64,000 nt of DNA from Litorivita sp040371945 (GTDB lineage Bacteria; Pseudomonadota; Alphaproteobacteria; Rhodobacterales; Rhodobacteraceae), in the NCBI RefSeq assembly GCF_040371945.1, contig NZ_BAABWS010000001.1, positions 434,001-498,000 of the forward strand, written 5' to 3'. The position numbers and the translations under genes were made by a program. Positions within the stretch are counted from its first letter, which is position 1, and each line of letters starts with the position of its first letter. The notes under the pieces were generated by a model. It did not search any database, had not been told where the DNA came from, and saw only the letters and a program-made list of their open reading frames with translations. Positions 8,420-16,156 of the stretch are shown piece after piece.

Positions 8420-9817
8420 ATGGCTGCCGCCCCGCTTCTCGACCCTGTTCTCTCGCGTATCGACACCGATCTGGAGGCGGCGACGGCGCGGCTTCTCGAC
8501 CTGATGCGCATCCCGTCGATCTCGACCGATCCTGCCTATCAGGCGCAGTGTCTGGAGGCCGCAAACTGGCTGGTGTGCGATTTGCAAAGCCTTGGCGCAA
8601 AAGCAGAAATTCGCAAAACGCCAGGCCATCCGATGGTCATCGGCCATATCGGCGAGCAAAGCGACGCCCCGCATGTTCTGTTCTATGGCCACTATGATGT
8701 GCAACCGGTTGACCCGCTGGAGCTATGGGACGCTGCGCCCTTCGAACCCGCCGTTGAGAACGGCCCGAGCGGCGCGGTGATCCGCGGGCGCGGATCGTCG
8801 GACGACAAGGGGCAACTTATGACCTTTGTCGAGGCCTGCCGCGCGTGGAAAGCGGTCCATGGCACCCTGCCCTGCCGCATCACGTTTTTCTTTGAGGGCG
8901 AGGAGGAATCAGGCTCGCCCTCGCTGGTGCCCTTCATGAAGCAGAACGCCGAAGAGCTCAAAACCGATATCGCGCTGATTTGCGACACGGCGTTGTTCCA
9001 ATCGAAAACCCCCGCCATCACCACGATGCTGCGCGGCCTTCTGGGCGAAGAGATCACCATCACCGGCCCCGACAAGGACCTGCATTCGGGGTTCTTTGGC
9101 GGCGCGGCGATCAATCCCATTCGCGTGCTGGCCAAGGTCATCGCCTCGCTGCATGACGAGCAAGGCCGCATCACCGTGCCCGGATTTTATGACGGCATCG
9201 AGGAGTTGCCCGAAGATATCGCCGCGCAATGGGAAGCGCTCAGCTTTGACGAAAAGGCCTTTTTGGGCGATGTGGGCCTGTCGACCCCTGCGGGCGAGGT
9301 GGGCCGCACGGCGCTTGAAATGGTCTGGTCGCGCCCGACCTGCGAGGTCAACGGCATCACCGGCGGCTACACGGGCGACGGGTTCAAAACCGTGCTGCCC
9401 GCCCGCGCCAGCGCCAAGATCAGCTTTCGCCTCGTCGGCGGGCAAGACCCGCATAGACTGCGCGAGGCCTTTCGCGCCCATGTGACCTCCATGCTGCCCC
9501 CCGATTGCTCGGTCGAATTTCGCGGCCACGGGGCCTCGCCTGCCTCGGTCATGTCCACCCAAAACCCCGCCTTCGAAGCCGCCCGCGGCGCGCTCAGCGA
9601 CGAATGGCCCGACACCGCCGCCTATATCGGTTGCGGCGGTTCGATCCCGATTGCCGGCTATTTCAAGGACATCCTCGGGATGGATGCGATGCTCATCGGC
9701 TTTGGCAAGGACGACGACCAGATCCACAGCCCGAACGAGAAATACGACATGGAAAGCTTTCACAAAGGCACGCGGTCATGGGCGCGGGTTCTGGCCGCGC
9801 TGAGCGCGAAGACCTAG
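8420..9817 (+). CDS. M20 family metallopeptidase (dipeptidase)
   Basis: The 465-residue cytosolic zinc hydrolase has the M20 motifs GHYDVQPVDPLELW (metal His and Asp), RGSSDDKGQ (bridging Asp), EGEEESGSPS (catalytic and metal Glu) and a late His region. An embedded dimerisation domain follows (DLHSGFFGGAAINPIRVLAKV). This is the carnosinase/CNDP-like dipeptidase subgroup that splits dipeptides with broad specificity. A ribosome-binding site (AAGGAAG) precedes the ATG. The alpha/beta hydrolase gene follows after 3 bases, so the pair is probably co-transcribed. Confidence 0.92.
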   Translation: MAAAPLLDPVLSRIDTDLEAATARLLDLMRIPSISTDPAYQAQCLEAANWLVCDLQSLGAKAEIRKTPGHPMVIGHIGEQSDAPHVLFYGHYDVQPVDPLELWDAAPFEPAVENGPSGAVIRGRGSSDDKGQLMTFVEACRAWKAVHGTLPCRITFFFEGEEESGSPSLVPFMKQNAEELKTDIALICDTALFQSKTPAITTMLRGLLGEEITITGPDKDLHSGFFGGAAINPIRVLAKVIASLHDEQGRITVPGFYDGIEELPEDIAAQWEALSFDEKAFLGDVGLSTPAGEVGRTALEMVWSRPTCEVNGITGGYTGDGFKTVLPARASAKISFRLVGGQDPHRLREAFRAHVTSMLPPDCSVEFRGHGASPASVMSTQNPAFEAARGALSDEWPDTAAYIGCGGSIPIAGYFKDILGMDAMLIGFGKDDDQIHSPNEKYDMESFHKGTRSWARVLAALSAKT

Positions 9818-9820
9818 GAG

Positions 9821-10699
9821 ATGATCCAAGGCTTCACCGCTCATATCGCCACCATAGACGGCGCGCGCGTCGCCTATAGCATCGGCGGGCCTGACGGCGG
9901 CGCCCTGCCGCCCCTCCTGTTGCTGCACGGCTTTCCGCAAACCCGCGCCATGTGGGGCCATATCGCGCCCGAGCTGGCCAAGGACCGCCGCGTGATCTGC
10001 GCCGATCTGCGCGGTTATGGCGCCTCGGAAAAACCGCAAACCATGCCAGAGCACAGCTTTCGCGCCATGGGGGCCGATCTCTTGGGGTTGATGAGCCATC
10101 TTGGGCACAGGCGCTTCGATCTGGTCGGCCATGATCGCGGCGCGCGCACCGCCCATCGCATGGCTCTGGACGCGCCCGAGCGCATCCGCTCCCTCACCGT
10201 GATGGATATCGTGCCGACGCATCTGCTGCTGGACGATCTGAACCGCCATGTGGCCAAAGGCTATTACCACTGGTTTTTTCTGGCCCAGCCCGCGCCCTTT
10301 CCCGAAACCATGATCTTGCATGATCCGGATGCGTTTTACGAAAGCTGCCTGTTGGGCTGGGGCGCGGCGCGGCTGGAGGATTTCGATCCGGCGCAATTGG
10401 AGGCCTACCGCGCGGCATGGCGTGATCCGGCGGTGACGGGCGGCATGTGCAACGATTACCGCGCCGCGCTTGCGGTCGATTTCGATCATGACGCGGCAGA
10501 TCTGGCGCGCCCCGTCACCTGCCCCGCCTTGGTGCTATACGGGGCCGAGGGCGCGATGGCCTCGGCCTATGACGTGCCCGCCACATGGGCCGCGCGCTGC
10601 ACCGATATGCGCGCCGAGGCGATCACCGGCGGGCATTTCTTTCCCGACACCAATCCCGCTGCGACCCTTGCGGCGCTCAAGGCGTTTTTGCCCAGCTAA
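9821..10699 (+). CDS. Alpha/beta hydrolase, fluoroacetate-dehalogenase-like
   Basis: The 292-residue protein has an alpha/beta-hydrolase core with HGFPQTRAMW (oxyanion region), DLRGYGASEKP and the nucleophile elbow GHDRGAR, where the nucleophile is aspartate. Asp-based hydrolases of this type are dehalogenases or epoxide hydrolases. The flanking KGYYHWFFLAQPAPFPE segment matches the halide-pocket His-Trp pair of fluoroacetate dehalogenases, and the arginines after HDRG would bind the substrate carboxylate. Catalytic His is likely in GGHFFPDTNP. Its AGGAG abuts the ATG, so translation probably depends on coupling to the peptidase gene. The activity is inferred by motif, not shown. Confidence 0.82.
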   Translation: MIQGFTAHIATIDGARVAYSIGGPDGGALPPLLLLHGFPQTRAMWGHIAPELAKDRRVICADLRGYGASEKPQTMPEHSFRAMGADLLGLMSHLGHRRFDLVGHDRGARTAHRMALDAPERIRSLTVMDIVPTHLLLDDLNRHVAKGYYHWFFLAQPAPFPETMILHDPDAFYESCLLGWGAARLEDFDPAQLEAYRAAWRDPAVTGGMCNDYRAALAVDFDHDAADLARPVTCPALVLYGAEGAMASAYDVPATWAARCTDMRAEAITGGHFFPDTNPAATLAALKAFLPS

Positions 10700-10905
10700 T
10701 CGCGCGCAGCCCCTTGAGCGCCAACACCGCCCAAGGTGCCCCAAGCAGGGCCAGATCAAAGATGATCCATCGGCGCGCGGAACTGCCCCGCCGCCAGCAT
10801 CTTGCGCTTTTCCCAATCATGCGGCTCGGGCGCGAAGAGCACGAGGCCCACCGCCGAGCACAGCAGCAAAACGGTAAAAAACGGCAATCGGCCAAGGCGT
10901 TGCAT
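10677..10905 (-). pseudogene. Small two-segment membrane protein gene, apparently split by a +1 frameshift
   Basis: A good ribosome-binding site (AAGG, 9 bases before ATG) starts a 49-residue ORF (10756-10905) with one hydrophobic segment (FFTVLLLCSAVGLVLFAPEP). It stops at TGA, but the +1 frame continues at once with a second hydrophobic segment (IFDLALLGAPWAVLALKGL), ending at 10677 inside the 3' end of the hydrolase gene. Skipping one base near 10763 would fuse both into a protein of about 77 residues with two membrane helices. It could be a real frameshift, a sequencing error, or a genuine 49-residue protein. No family is recognised. Confidence 0.4.
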
Positions 10906-11024
10906 CGGGCAGGCCCTTCACAGCAAAACACCCCGCGCCGGATAGCGGTTGCGAAGAATATATCCCATTGCGACCAAAAAATCGGGCGGCGCTGCGAAGA
11001 TCAAATTCTGGACCTTGGGGAAAG

Positions 11025-11101
11025 TGGCGCGGTTGACGGGACTCGAACCCGCGACCCCCGGCGTGACAGGCCGGTACTCTAACCAACTGAGCTACAACCG
11101 C
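11025..11101 (-). tRNA. tRNA-Asp (anticodon GTC), copy 2
   Basis: Read on the minus strand, this is a full cloverleaf: acceptor GCGGTTG/CAACCGC, D-arm GCTCAGTTGGTTAGAGT, anticodon arm CCGGC-CTGTCAC-GCCGG with anticodon GTC, T-arm GGTTCGAGTCC, discriminator G and an encoded CCA end. It is identical to the upstream copy and 34 bases downstream of it, so both are probably cut from one transcript. Confidence 0.96.
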
Positions 11102-11135
11102 GCATACGTTTGCGTGGGCTTATCTTGGGCAGCGA

Positions 11136-11212
11136 TGGCGCGGTTGACGGGACTCGAACCCGCGACCCCCGGCGTGACAGGCCGGTACTCTAACCAACTG
11201 AGCTACAACCGC
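11136..11212 (-). tRNA. tRNA-Asp (anticodon GTC), copy 1
   Basis: This has the same 77-base sequence as the downstream copy, including anticodon GTC and the encoded CCA. It lies about 29 bases downstream of the start site predicted by the adjacent promoter, and is the promoter-proximal gene of the pair. Confidence 0.96.
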
Positions 11213-11247
11213 TCGCTGCCGTCCGAAAGCCTTCGAACGTGAAGGGC

Positions 11248-11276
11248 GTTCTAGGCCCAAGCCCCTGCCCCGTCAA
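11248..11276 (-). promoter_or_regulatory. Sigma-70-type promoter of the tRNA-Asp pair
   Basis: On the minus strand, TTGACG (-35, 11271-11276), a 17-base spacer and TAGAAC (-10, 11248-11253) give a near-ideal housekeeping promoter. The GC-rich spacer and position just upstream of the tRNA genes fit a stable-RNA promoter. Confidence 0.7.
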
Positions 11277-11374
11277 GCATCAATGACAAGAAATTTGTCA
11301 CCTTTTCCGAGAAGCAATCAAAGTGCCGGAAAACAAGGGGTTTGCGCGGGCAATCGCGCGCCCTTGAACGCATC

Positions 11375-11399
11375 GCGGCGCCCCGTTTCGAGGCGCCGC
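11375..11399 (-). terminator. GC-rich hairpin after dctM
   Basis: GCGGCGCC (11375-11382) and GGCGCCGC (11392-11399) form a perfect 8-bp stem with a 9-base loop, about 40 bases past the dctM stop. There is no clear T-run, so it may stabilise the mRNA end or work with Rho rather than act as a classic intrinsic terminator. Confidence 0.5.
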
Positions 11400-11438
11400 A
11401 ATCTTGTTCGATAATGACCGCCGGTTAAGGCCGCGGTC

Positions 11439-12833
11439 CTATTTGGTGATGATCTCCGGCCCCATGATCATATTGGGCAGATAGGTCGAGATCGCCGGAA
11501 TGTATGTCACCATAATCAAGAAGACGAAGAGCACGGCAAGGAAGGGCAAAGCCGCCCGCACCACCGCCATCATCGGCATCCCCGCCACGCCCGAGGTGAC
11601 AAAGAGGTTCAGCCCCACCGGCGGCGTGATCATGCCAATTTCCATATTCACCACCATGATGATGCCCAGATGGATCGGATCAATGCCCAGCTCGATCGCA
11701 ATCGGGAAGACCAGCGGCGCGACGATGACCAAAAGGCCCGACGGCTCCATGAACTGCCCGCCGATGAGCAAGATCACATTGACCACAATCAAGAACATCA
11801 CGGGACCAAAGCCCGCCGAGAGCATCGCGTTGGCGACATGCTGCGGCACTTGCTCGTCGGTCAAAACATGCTTGAGGATCAAGGCGTTGGCGATCACGAA
11901 CATCAAGGTGACGGTCAATTTGCCCGCCTCGAACAGCGTGTGGCGCGTGTCCTTGTGCCCCCATGCGGTGAGCAGGGCAAGCGGTTTGGACAAGAGCGAG
12001 ACATTGCCCCCGCCATCCTTGCCCGACAAGGGCCCCATATCGCGGTAAACGAAGCTGGCGATCAAGAAGGCATAGACCGCCGCGACGGCTGCGGCCTCGG
12101 TCGGGGTGAAAATCGCATTGGTCACGCCCGGGATGCCGTAGATGCCGACCATGATGATCACGATCAGGCCAAGCCCCCATGCCGCATCCTTGAAAGATGC
12201 GCCAATCTCGCCCCATCCGGCCCATTCGCCTTTGGGCATGTTCTTGATCCGCGCCATGATGTAGATGGCGATCATCAACATGACCCCAGCCATGATCCCC
12301 GGAATCACACCGGCGAGGAACATCCGCCCCACCGAAACCTCAACCGCAGCGGCATAAACCACCATGACGATGCTCGGCGGGATCAAAATCCCCAATGTGC
12401 CCGCATTACAAATCACGCCTGCGGCGAATTCCTTGGTATATCCGGCCTGACGCATCGCCGCGATGACGATCGATCCGATGGCCACCACGGTCGCCGGAGA
12501 AGAGCCCGACAAAGCCGCAAAAAGCATACAGGCGAACACACCCGCAATCGCCAACCCGCCGCGCAAATGCCCGACGCAGGCGATGGAAAACCGGATGATC
12601 CGTTGCGCCACGCCCCCCGTCGACATGAACGACGAGGCCAGAATGAAGAACGGGATCGCAAGCAAGGTCGCATGACCCTCGAAGGCGGCAAAGAGCGTTT
12701 GCGCGATAGAGGCCAGCGAGCTGTCCGAATAGACCAGCAAGAACAGGATCGACGACATGCCAAGGCTGACCGCGATCGGCACGCCGACCAGCATCAGGCC
12801 GACGATCAATACGAAGAGAAGGAACACTTCCAT
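11439..12833 (-). CDS. dctM: TRAP transporter large permease subunit DctM
   Basis: The 464-residue protein of about 12 membrane helices is the channel-forming subunit of a tripartite ATP-independent periplasmic transporter, which imports organic acids with sodium. Characteristic segments are the N-terminal VLLFVLIVGLMLVGVPIAVS-like helix, the repeated scoop/re-entrant regions (FAALSGSSPATVVAIGSI) and GMITPPVGLNLFV. It is longer than typical DctM because of a hydrophilic loop around residues 275-305 (YRDMGPLSGKDGGGN). The ATG overlaps the dctQ stop by one base. It is the last gene of the dctPQM operon. Confidence 0.95.
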   Translation of the reverse strand: MEVFLLFVLIVGLMLVGVPIAVSLGMSSILFLLVYSDSSLASIAQTLFAAFEGHATLLAIPFFILASSFMSTGGVAQRIIRFSIACVGHLRGGLAIAGVFACMLFAALSGSSPATVVAIGSIVIAAMRQAGYTKEFAAGVICNAGTLGILIPPSIVMVVYAAAVEVSVGRMFLAGVIPGIMAGVMLMIAIYIMARIKNMPKGEWAGWGEIGASFKDAAWGLGLIVIIMVGIYGIPGVTNAIFTPTEAAAVAAVYAFLIASFVYRDMGPLSGKDGGGNVSLLSKPLALLTAWGHKDTRHTLFEAGKLTVTLMFVIANALILKHVLTDEQVPQHVANAMLSAGFGPVMFLIVVNVILLIGGQFMEPSGLLVIVAPLVFPIAIELGIDPIHLGIIMVVNMEIGMITPPVGLNLFVTSGVAGMPMMAVVRAALPFLAVLFVFLIMVTYIPAISTYLPNMIMGPEIITK

Positions 12834-13543
12834 CAGTTAAACTCCCCGCGTTGTTCGCGAATTTCTTGGATTTCGTCTTCGACTTCATGGCTGGCGACAA
12901 GCCGGTCCTGGCGCCCCGCCCAAACCAATTGCCCCGCCTGCACAAAGCGCAGCAAGAGCAGCGCCATCGACAAAGGCAGCGCCAGATAGGGCACAAGCCG
13001 TGGCAGCTTGTCGTAGGTCTCGCCCTCGTTAAAGATGCCTTCGAGCCATTTCAAAGCGCCAGGATTGGGCACGCTATCGACCGCATACCAGCCCTTGGGG
13101 CGGAATTTCTCTTCAAAGCCCAGCGGGAACCAACGTCCCTCGGTGGCGGGCAGATTGGCGAAATTCGCCCAATAATCCCACGACCCTTTGAGCAGCAAAA
13201 ACGTATAGGTCAAACAGACCGCAACCACGAACAGAGCAATCCGGCGGCGGGTTTTGGTGCCGAACAGATCGATGATCGCATCCACGCCCAGATGGGCGTT
13301 TTTCTTGACCGCATAGGAGGCGCCGAGCAGCCCGAGCCACGCGAACATGAACACCGTCAATTCGCCGCCCCAAAGGCCGATATTTTCAAGCTTCATCCAT
13401 TCGATCACGGCGGGCGGATCGTTGTAAAACAGCTTGCGCACGACCACATTGATAAAGGTGACCATGGTCATCAGCCCCATGAGAACCGCGATCAGCGTCT
13501 CCTCGAGCCGGTCCATGAGGCTTTCACTCGGATGCGGATGCAT
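12833..13543 (-). CDS. dctQ: TRAP transporter small permease subunit DctQ
   Basis: The 236-residue four-helix membrane protein joins DctM to form the TRAP permease. It has typical DctQ features: N-terminal RLEETLIAVLMGLMTMVTF helix, WGGELTVFMFAWLGLLGA, and AVKKNAHLGVDAIIDLF. A soluble insertion (about residues 130-185, NFANLPATEGRWFPLGFEEKF) makes it longer than average. The start is the ATG with a strong GGGAGGGACGAG leader; an upstream in-frame start would add 33 residues that do not look DctQ-like. The C-terminus is charged (HEVEDEIQEIREQRGE). Confidence 0.92.
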   Translation of the reverse strand: MHPHPSESLMDRLEETLIAVLMGLMTMVTFINVVVRKLFYNDPPAVIEWMKLENIGLWGGELTVFMFAWLGLLGASYAVKKNAHLGVDAIIDLFGTKTRRRIALFVVAVCLTYTFLLLKGSWDYWANFANLPATEGRWFPLGFEEKFRPKGWYAVDSVPNPGALKWLEGIFNEGETYDKLPRLVPYLALPLSMALLLLRFVQAGQLVWAGRQDRLVASHEVEDEIQEIREQRGEFN

Positions 13544-13658
13544 CTCGTCCCTCCCCGTTTTATTTTGGGTGTTTCGTGGTTTGAAAAAGGCGGGCCATTT
13601 GCGCGGCCCGCCCCGTTTCATTTTGCACCTTGCGAGAGGCAAGGCGGCGCTTGGCGCC

Positions 13659-14660
13659 TTAGTGCGTCGCGTTGATGGCCTGCGCCGCGTCGATCATATC
13701 CTGACCCACGTCACCGGCGAATTGCGCCCATACCGGCATCATCACGTCCACCCATGCCTGACGCTGCTCGGGCGTCAATTCGCGGATCACGCCGCCCGCA
13801 TCCAGCACCGCTTGGCGCGCTTGCTGGTTGACGGCAAAGCTTTCCTTGTTGCGGGTCTCGGTCACCTCTTTGAGGATGGTGAGGAATTGGTCACGCACAT
13901 CCGCATCAAGCGTTTCGAGCCAATCCACATTGGTCACCACGAGATAGTCGATCACGCCGTGGTTGGTTTCGGTCGTGCCGTCCTGAACCTCGAAAAACTT
14001 CTTGCCGTAGATGTTCGACCATGTGTTTTCCTGACCGTCCACAACGCCCTGCTGCAAACCGCCGTAAACTTCGGAGAAGGCCATTTTCTGGGGGCTGCCG
14101 CCGATGGCTTCCATTTGCGCGACAAGCACATCCGAAGATTGCACGCGGAATTTGAGACCGTTGGCATCGGAGGGCAGCACCAAAGGCTTGTTCGCCGACA
14201 TCTGCTTCATGCCATTGTGCCAAAACGCCAGACCCTGCAGGCCGCGGCGCTGCATCGAGTCGAGCATCGCCTGACCGTTGTCGGAGTTCTGGAAGGCGTC
14301 AACCGCATCGATGTTCTTGAACATGAAGGGCAGATCGAAGAGGCGGAACTGTTTGGTGAACTGCTCGAATTTCGACAAGGAGGGCGCGGCCAGTTGCACA
14401 TCGCCTTGCAGCATCGCTTCGAGAACCTTGTTGTCATCATAAAGCGTGGAGTTCGGATAGACCTCCATGCAGGCCTTGCCGTTCATCTCGTCATTCACAC
14501 GCTGCTCAAGCAAGGAGGCGGCGATGCCTTTGGGGTGCTTGTCGGTGTTGGTGACATGGCTGAACTTGATGACGATTTCGCCATCATCACAGGCGGCAGT
14601 GGCCGCGCCTGCGGTCACGGTGAGCGCCAATGCGGTGGCGGCTGCGGTGATAAATTTCAT
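13659..14660 (-). CDS. dctP: TRAP transporter substrate-binding protein DctP
   Basis: The 333-residue periplasmic protein has a signal peptide (MKFITAAATALALTVTAGAATA). It binds the substrate and delivers it to DctQM. The region GLKFRVQSSDVLVAQMEAIG supplies the conserved arginine that pairs with the substrate carboxylate, and VYGGLQQGVVDGQENTWSNI is the DctP family signature. Together with adjacent dctBD it points to C4-dicarboxylates (succinate, malate, fumarate). The ATG is preceded by GGGAGGAGACC. Two palindromic operators and a candidate promoter lie upstream. Confidence 0.94.
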   Translation of the reverse strand: MKFITAAATALALTVTAGAATAACDDGEIVIKFSHVTNTDKHPKGIAASLLEQRVNDEMNGKACMEVYPNSTLYDDNKVLEAMLQGDVQLAAPSLSKFEQFTKQFRLFDLPFMFKNIDAVDAFQNSDNGQAMLDSMQRRGLQGLAFWHNGMKQMSANKPLVLPSDANGLKFRVQSSDVLVAQMEAIGGSPQKMAFSEVYGGLQQGVVDGQENTWSNIYGKKFFEVQDGTTETNHGVIDYLVVTNVDWLETLDADVRDQFLTILKEVTETRNKESFAVNQQARQAVLDAGGVIRELTPEQRQAWVDVMMPVWAQFAGDVGQDMIDAAQAINATH

Positions 14661-14798
14661 TTGGGGTCTCCTCCCTCTTTGAGACAAGTGATCAACGCGA
14701 AGCCAAAGCGGCCACGCGGGATGAAGAGAGGATTCGCTTTTGCCAGCGCAAGCTCAAGCCCCCGTGATCGCCCCGCGACGAGACCCTCATTAATCCAT

Positions 14799-14910
14799 AT
14801 TTTACAGATAGATAGAGGCGGCAATCGCGAGACCGCGCCATGCCGCAGCGCGGCAATGTGCGAAAAGCCGCACAGGCCCGCCCGCGCTTTGTGCGAAAAT
14901 TCGCACAAAG
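14799..14910 (-). promoter_or_regulatory. dctPQM control region: two phased palindromic operators and candidate -10
   Basis: Two copies of TGTGCG-AAAA-NN-CGCACA occur at 14857-14874 and 14890-14907. Their centres are 33 bp apart, about three helical turns. The second extends to a perfect palindrome CTTTGTGCGAA-AA-TTCGCACAAAG (14887-14910). They lie 197-250 bases before the dctP ATG and directly after dctD. A -10-like TAAAAT is at 14799-14804, which would place the operator centres near -73 and -106. No well-spaced sigma-54 -24/-12 pair is visible. DctD is the obvious candidate binder. Confidence 0.65.
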
Positions 14911-14923
14911 GGTTAACCATGCT

Positions 14924-16156
14924 CTACCGGTAATCCTCGGCCCGCAGGCCAAAACGCGCCAGCTTGTCATAAAATGTTTTGCGCGGCAGCTTGAGCTCCT
15001 TGGCGGCGACGCTGGCGCGCCCCTCTGCGCGGCGCAGGGCCGCAACCAAAAGCGAGCTTTCCACCTGCGCCATTTGCTGCGCGAGGCCCAATTCCGTGGC
15101 CTCGCCCCCTGCCGCCGCTTGCCCCACGCCCAACACAAAGCGCATCGCCTCGCTCATCAGCGCGCGCGCATTGCCCGGCCAGTCGCGCGCCATCAATCCG
15201 GCGATGACCTCGGATGTGACCTCGGGCGCGGCAAGGCCCGCCTGTTCGGCGGCTTGGGCCACATATTGGCGAAACATCGGCGCGATGTCTTCGGGGCGCT
15301 CGGCCAAGGACGGGATATGCACCCGCGTTACCTCCAGCCGGTAATAGAGATCGGCGCTGATTTGCCCCGCACCCACATCGGCAGCCAGATCGCGCGTGGT
15401 CCCCGCCATGATGCGCACCCGCGCGCCGCTGTCCATCAGATCGAGGAGCAAGAATTGCGCCTCGCGCGGCAAGGTGCCGATCTCGTCCAGATAAAGGCTG
15501 CCGCCCTCCGCCGCCTCGAAGGTCGCCGCCAGATCGGCGCGCGTCAGCCCCGCCGCGCCGCGTTTGACGAAGGGCGCTTTGGCCTGTGCGGACATCAAAT
15601 GGATCACCTCGGCGACCTTGGATGTCCCCGATCCCGGCGGCCCGAAGATCAAGACTTCGGCCTGTGTTTGCGCCACTTGGCGCACCGCATCGCGCAGCGC
15701 CTCCGAGGTTTGAGAGGTGCCGAACAGCATCCGCGCCGCCGGATCACCGGTTTGCAACTGTGCCTTCAAACGGCGGTTTTCCAAAACCAAAGCGCGGGTT
15801 TTGAGCGCCCGCTCCACCTCGGCCAGCAAATCCGCAGGGCTGCAAGGTTTTTCCAAAAAGCCGAAAGCCCCCTGCCCCATGGCCCGCACCGCCATCGGAA
15901 TATCCCCCTCGCCGGTCAAAAGGATCACCGGCAATTCCGCATCCACGCCCTGCGTAAACGCAAGCAAATGGAACCCGTCGCGCCCCGGCATGCGGATATC
16001 GGACAAAATCACCCCGTCAAAGGCGGGGGTGATATGGTCCTTAGCTTCGATGAAGCTGCCCGCGACCTGCGGCACCAGATCGCCCAGTTCGAGCGTCTGG
16101 CGCAGGGCCTCGCGCACCGCCGCGTCGTCATCCACACATAAAACCCGCCGCGTCAT
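14924..16156 (-). CDS. dctD: DctD-type response regulator with degenerate AAA+ domain
   Basis: The 410-residue protein has an N-terminal receiver (VLCVDDDAAVREAL; phospho-acceptor Asp in GVILSDIRMPGRDGF), a central AAA+ domain and a C-terminal Fis-type helix-turn-helix (RASVAAKELKLPRKTFYDKL). Walker A reads GPPGSGTS, with Thr where canonical GxxGxGK has Lys. The stretch that should hold ESELFGHEKGAFTGA is deleted: about 25 residues separate PFV from GGSLYLDE instead of over 40. Walker B is intact. Canonical sigma-54 activation is therefore unlikely. The ATG overlaps the dctB stop. It probably controls dctPQM through the tandem operators. Confidence 0.88.
   Translation of the reverse strand: MTRRVLCVDDDAAVREALRQTLELGDLVPQVAGSFIEAKDHITPAFDGVILSDIRMPGRDGFHLLAFTQGVDAELPVILLTGEGDIPMAVRAMGQGAFGFLEKPCSPADLLAEVERALKTRALVLENRRLKAQLQTGDPAARMLFGTSQTSEALRDAVRQVAQTQAEVLIFGPPGSGTSKVAEVIHLMSAQAKAPFVKRGAAGLTRADLAATFEAAEGGSLYLDEIGTLPREAQFLLLDLMDSGARVRIMAGTTRDLAADVGAGQISADLYYRLEVTRVHIPSLAERPEDIAPMFRQYVAQAAEQAGLAAPEVTSEVIAGLMARDWPGNARALMSEAMRFVLGVGQAAAGGEATELGLAQQMAQVESSLLVAALRRAEGRASVAAKELKLPRKTFYDKLARFGLRAEDYR

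Noticed and set aside
10949..11242. Open frame covering both tRNA-Asp genes (repeated MARLTGLEPATPGVTGRYSN)
   Set aside because: It is the antisense reading of two identical tRNAs, a known false-positive pattern.
11284..11300. Inverted repeat TGACAA-N5-TTGTCA upstream of the tRNA-Asp promoter
   Set aside because: Short, in AT-rich sequence and not tied to a known regulator of tRNA genes; insufficient support as an operator.
14821..14842. Possible sigma-54 promoter (TGGC...TTGC) upstream of dctP
   Set aside because: The two elements are 12 bases apart instead of 7, so the -24/-12 geometry is wrong.
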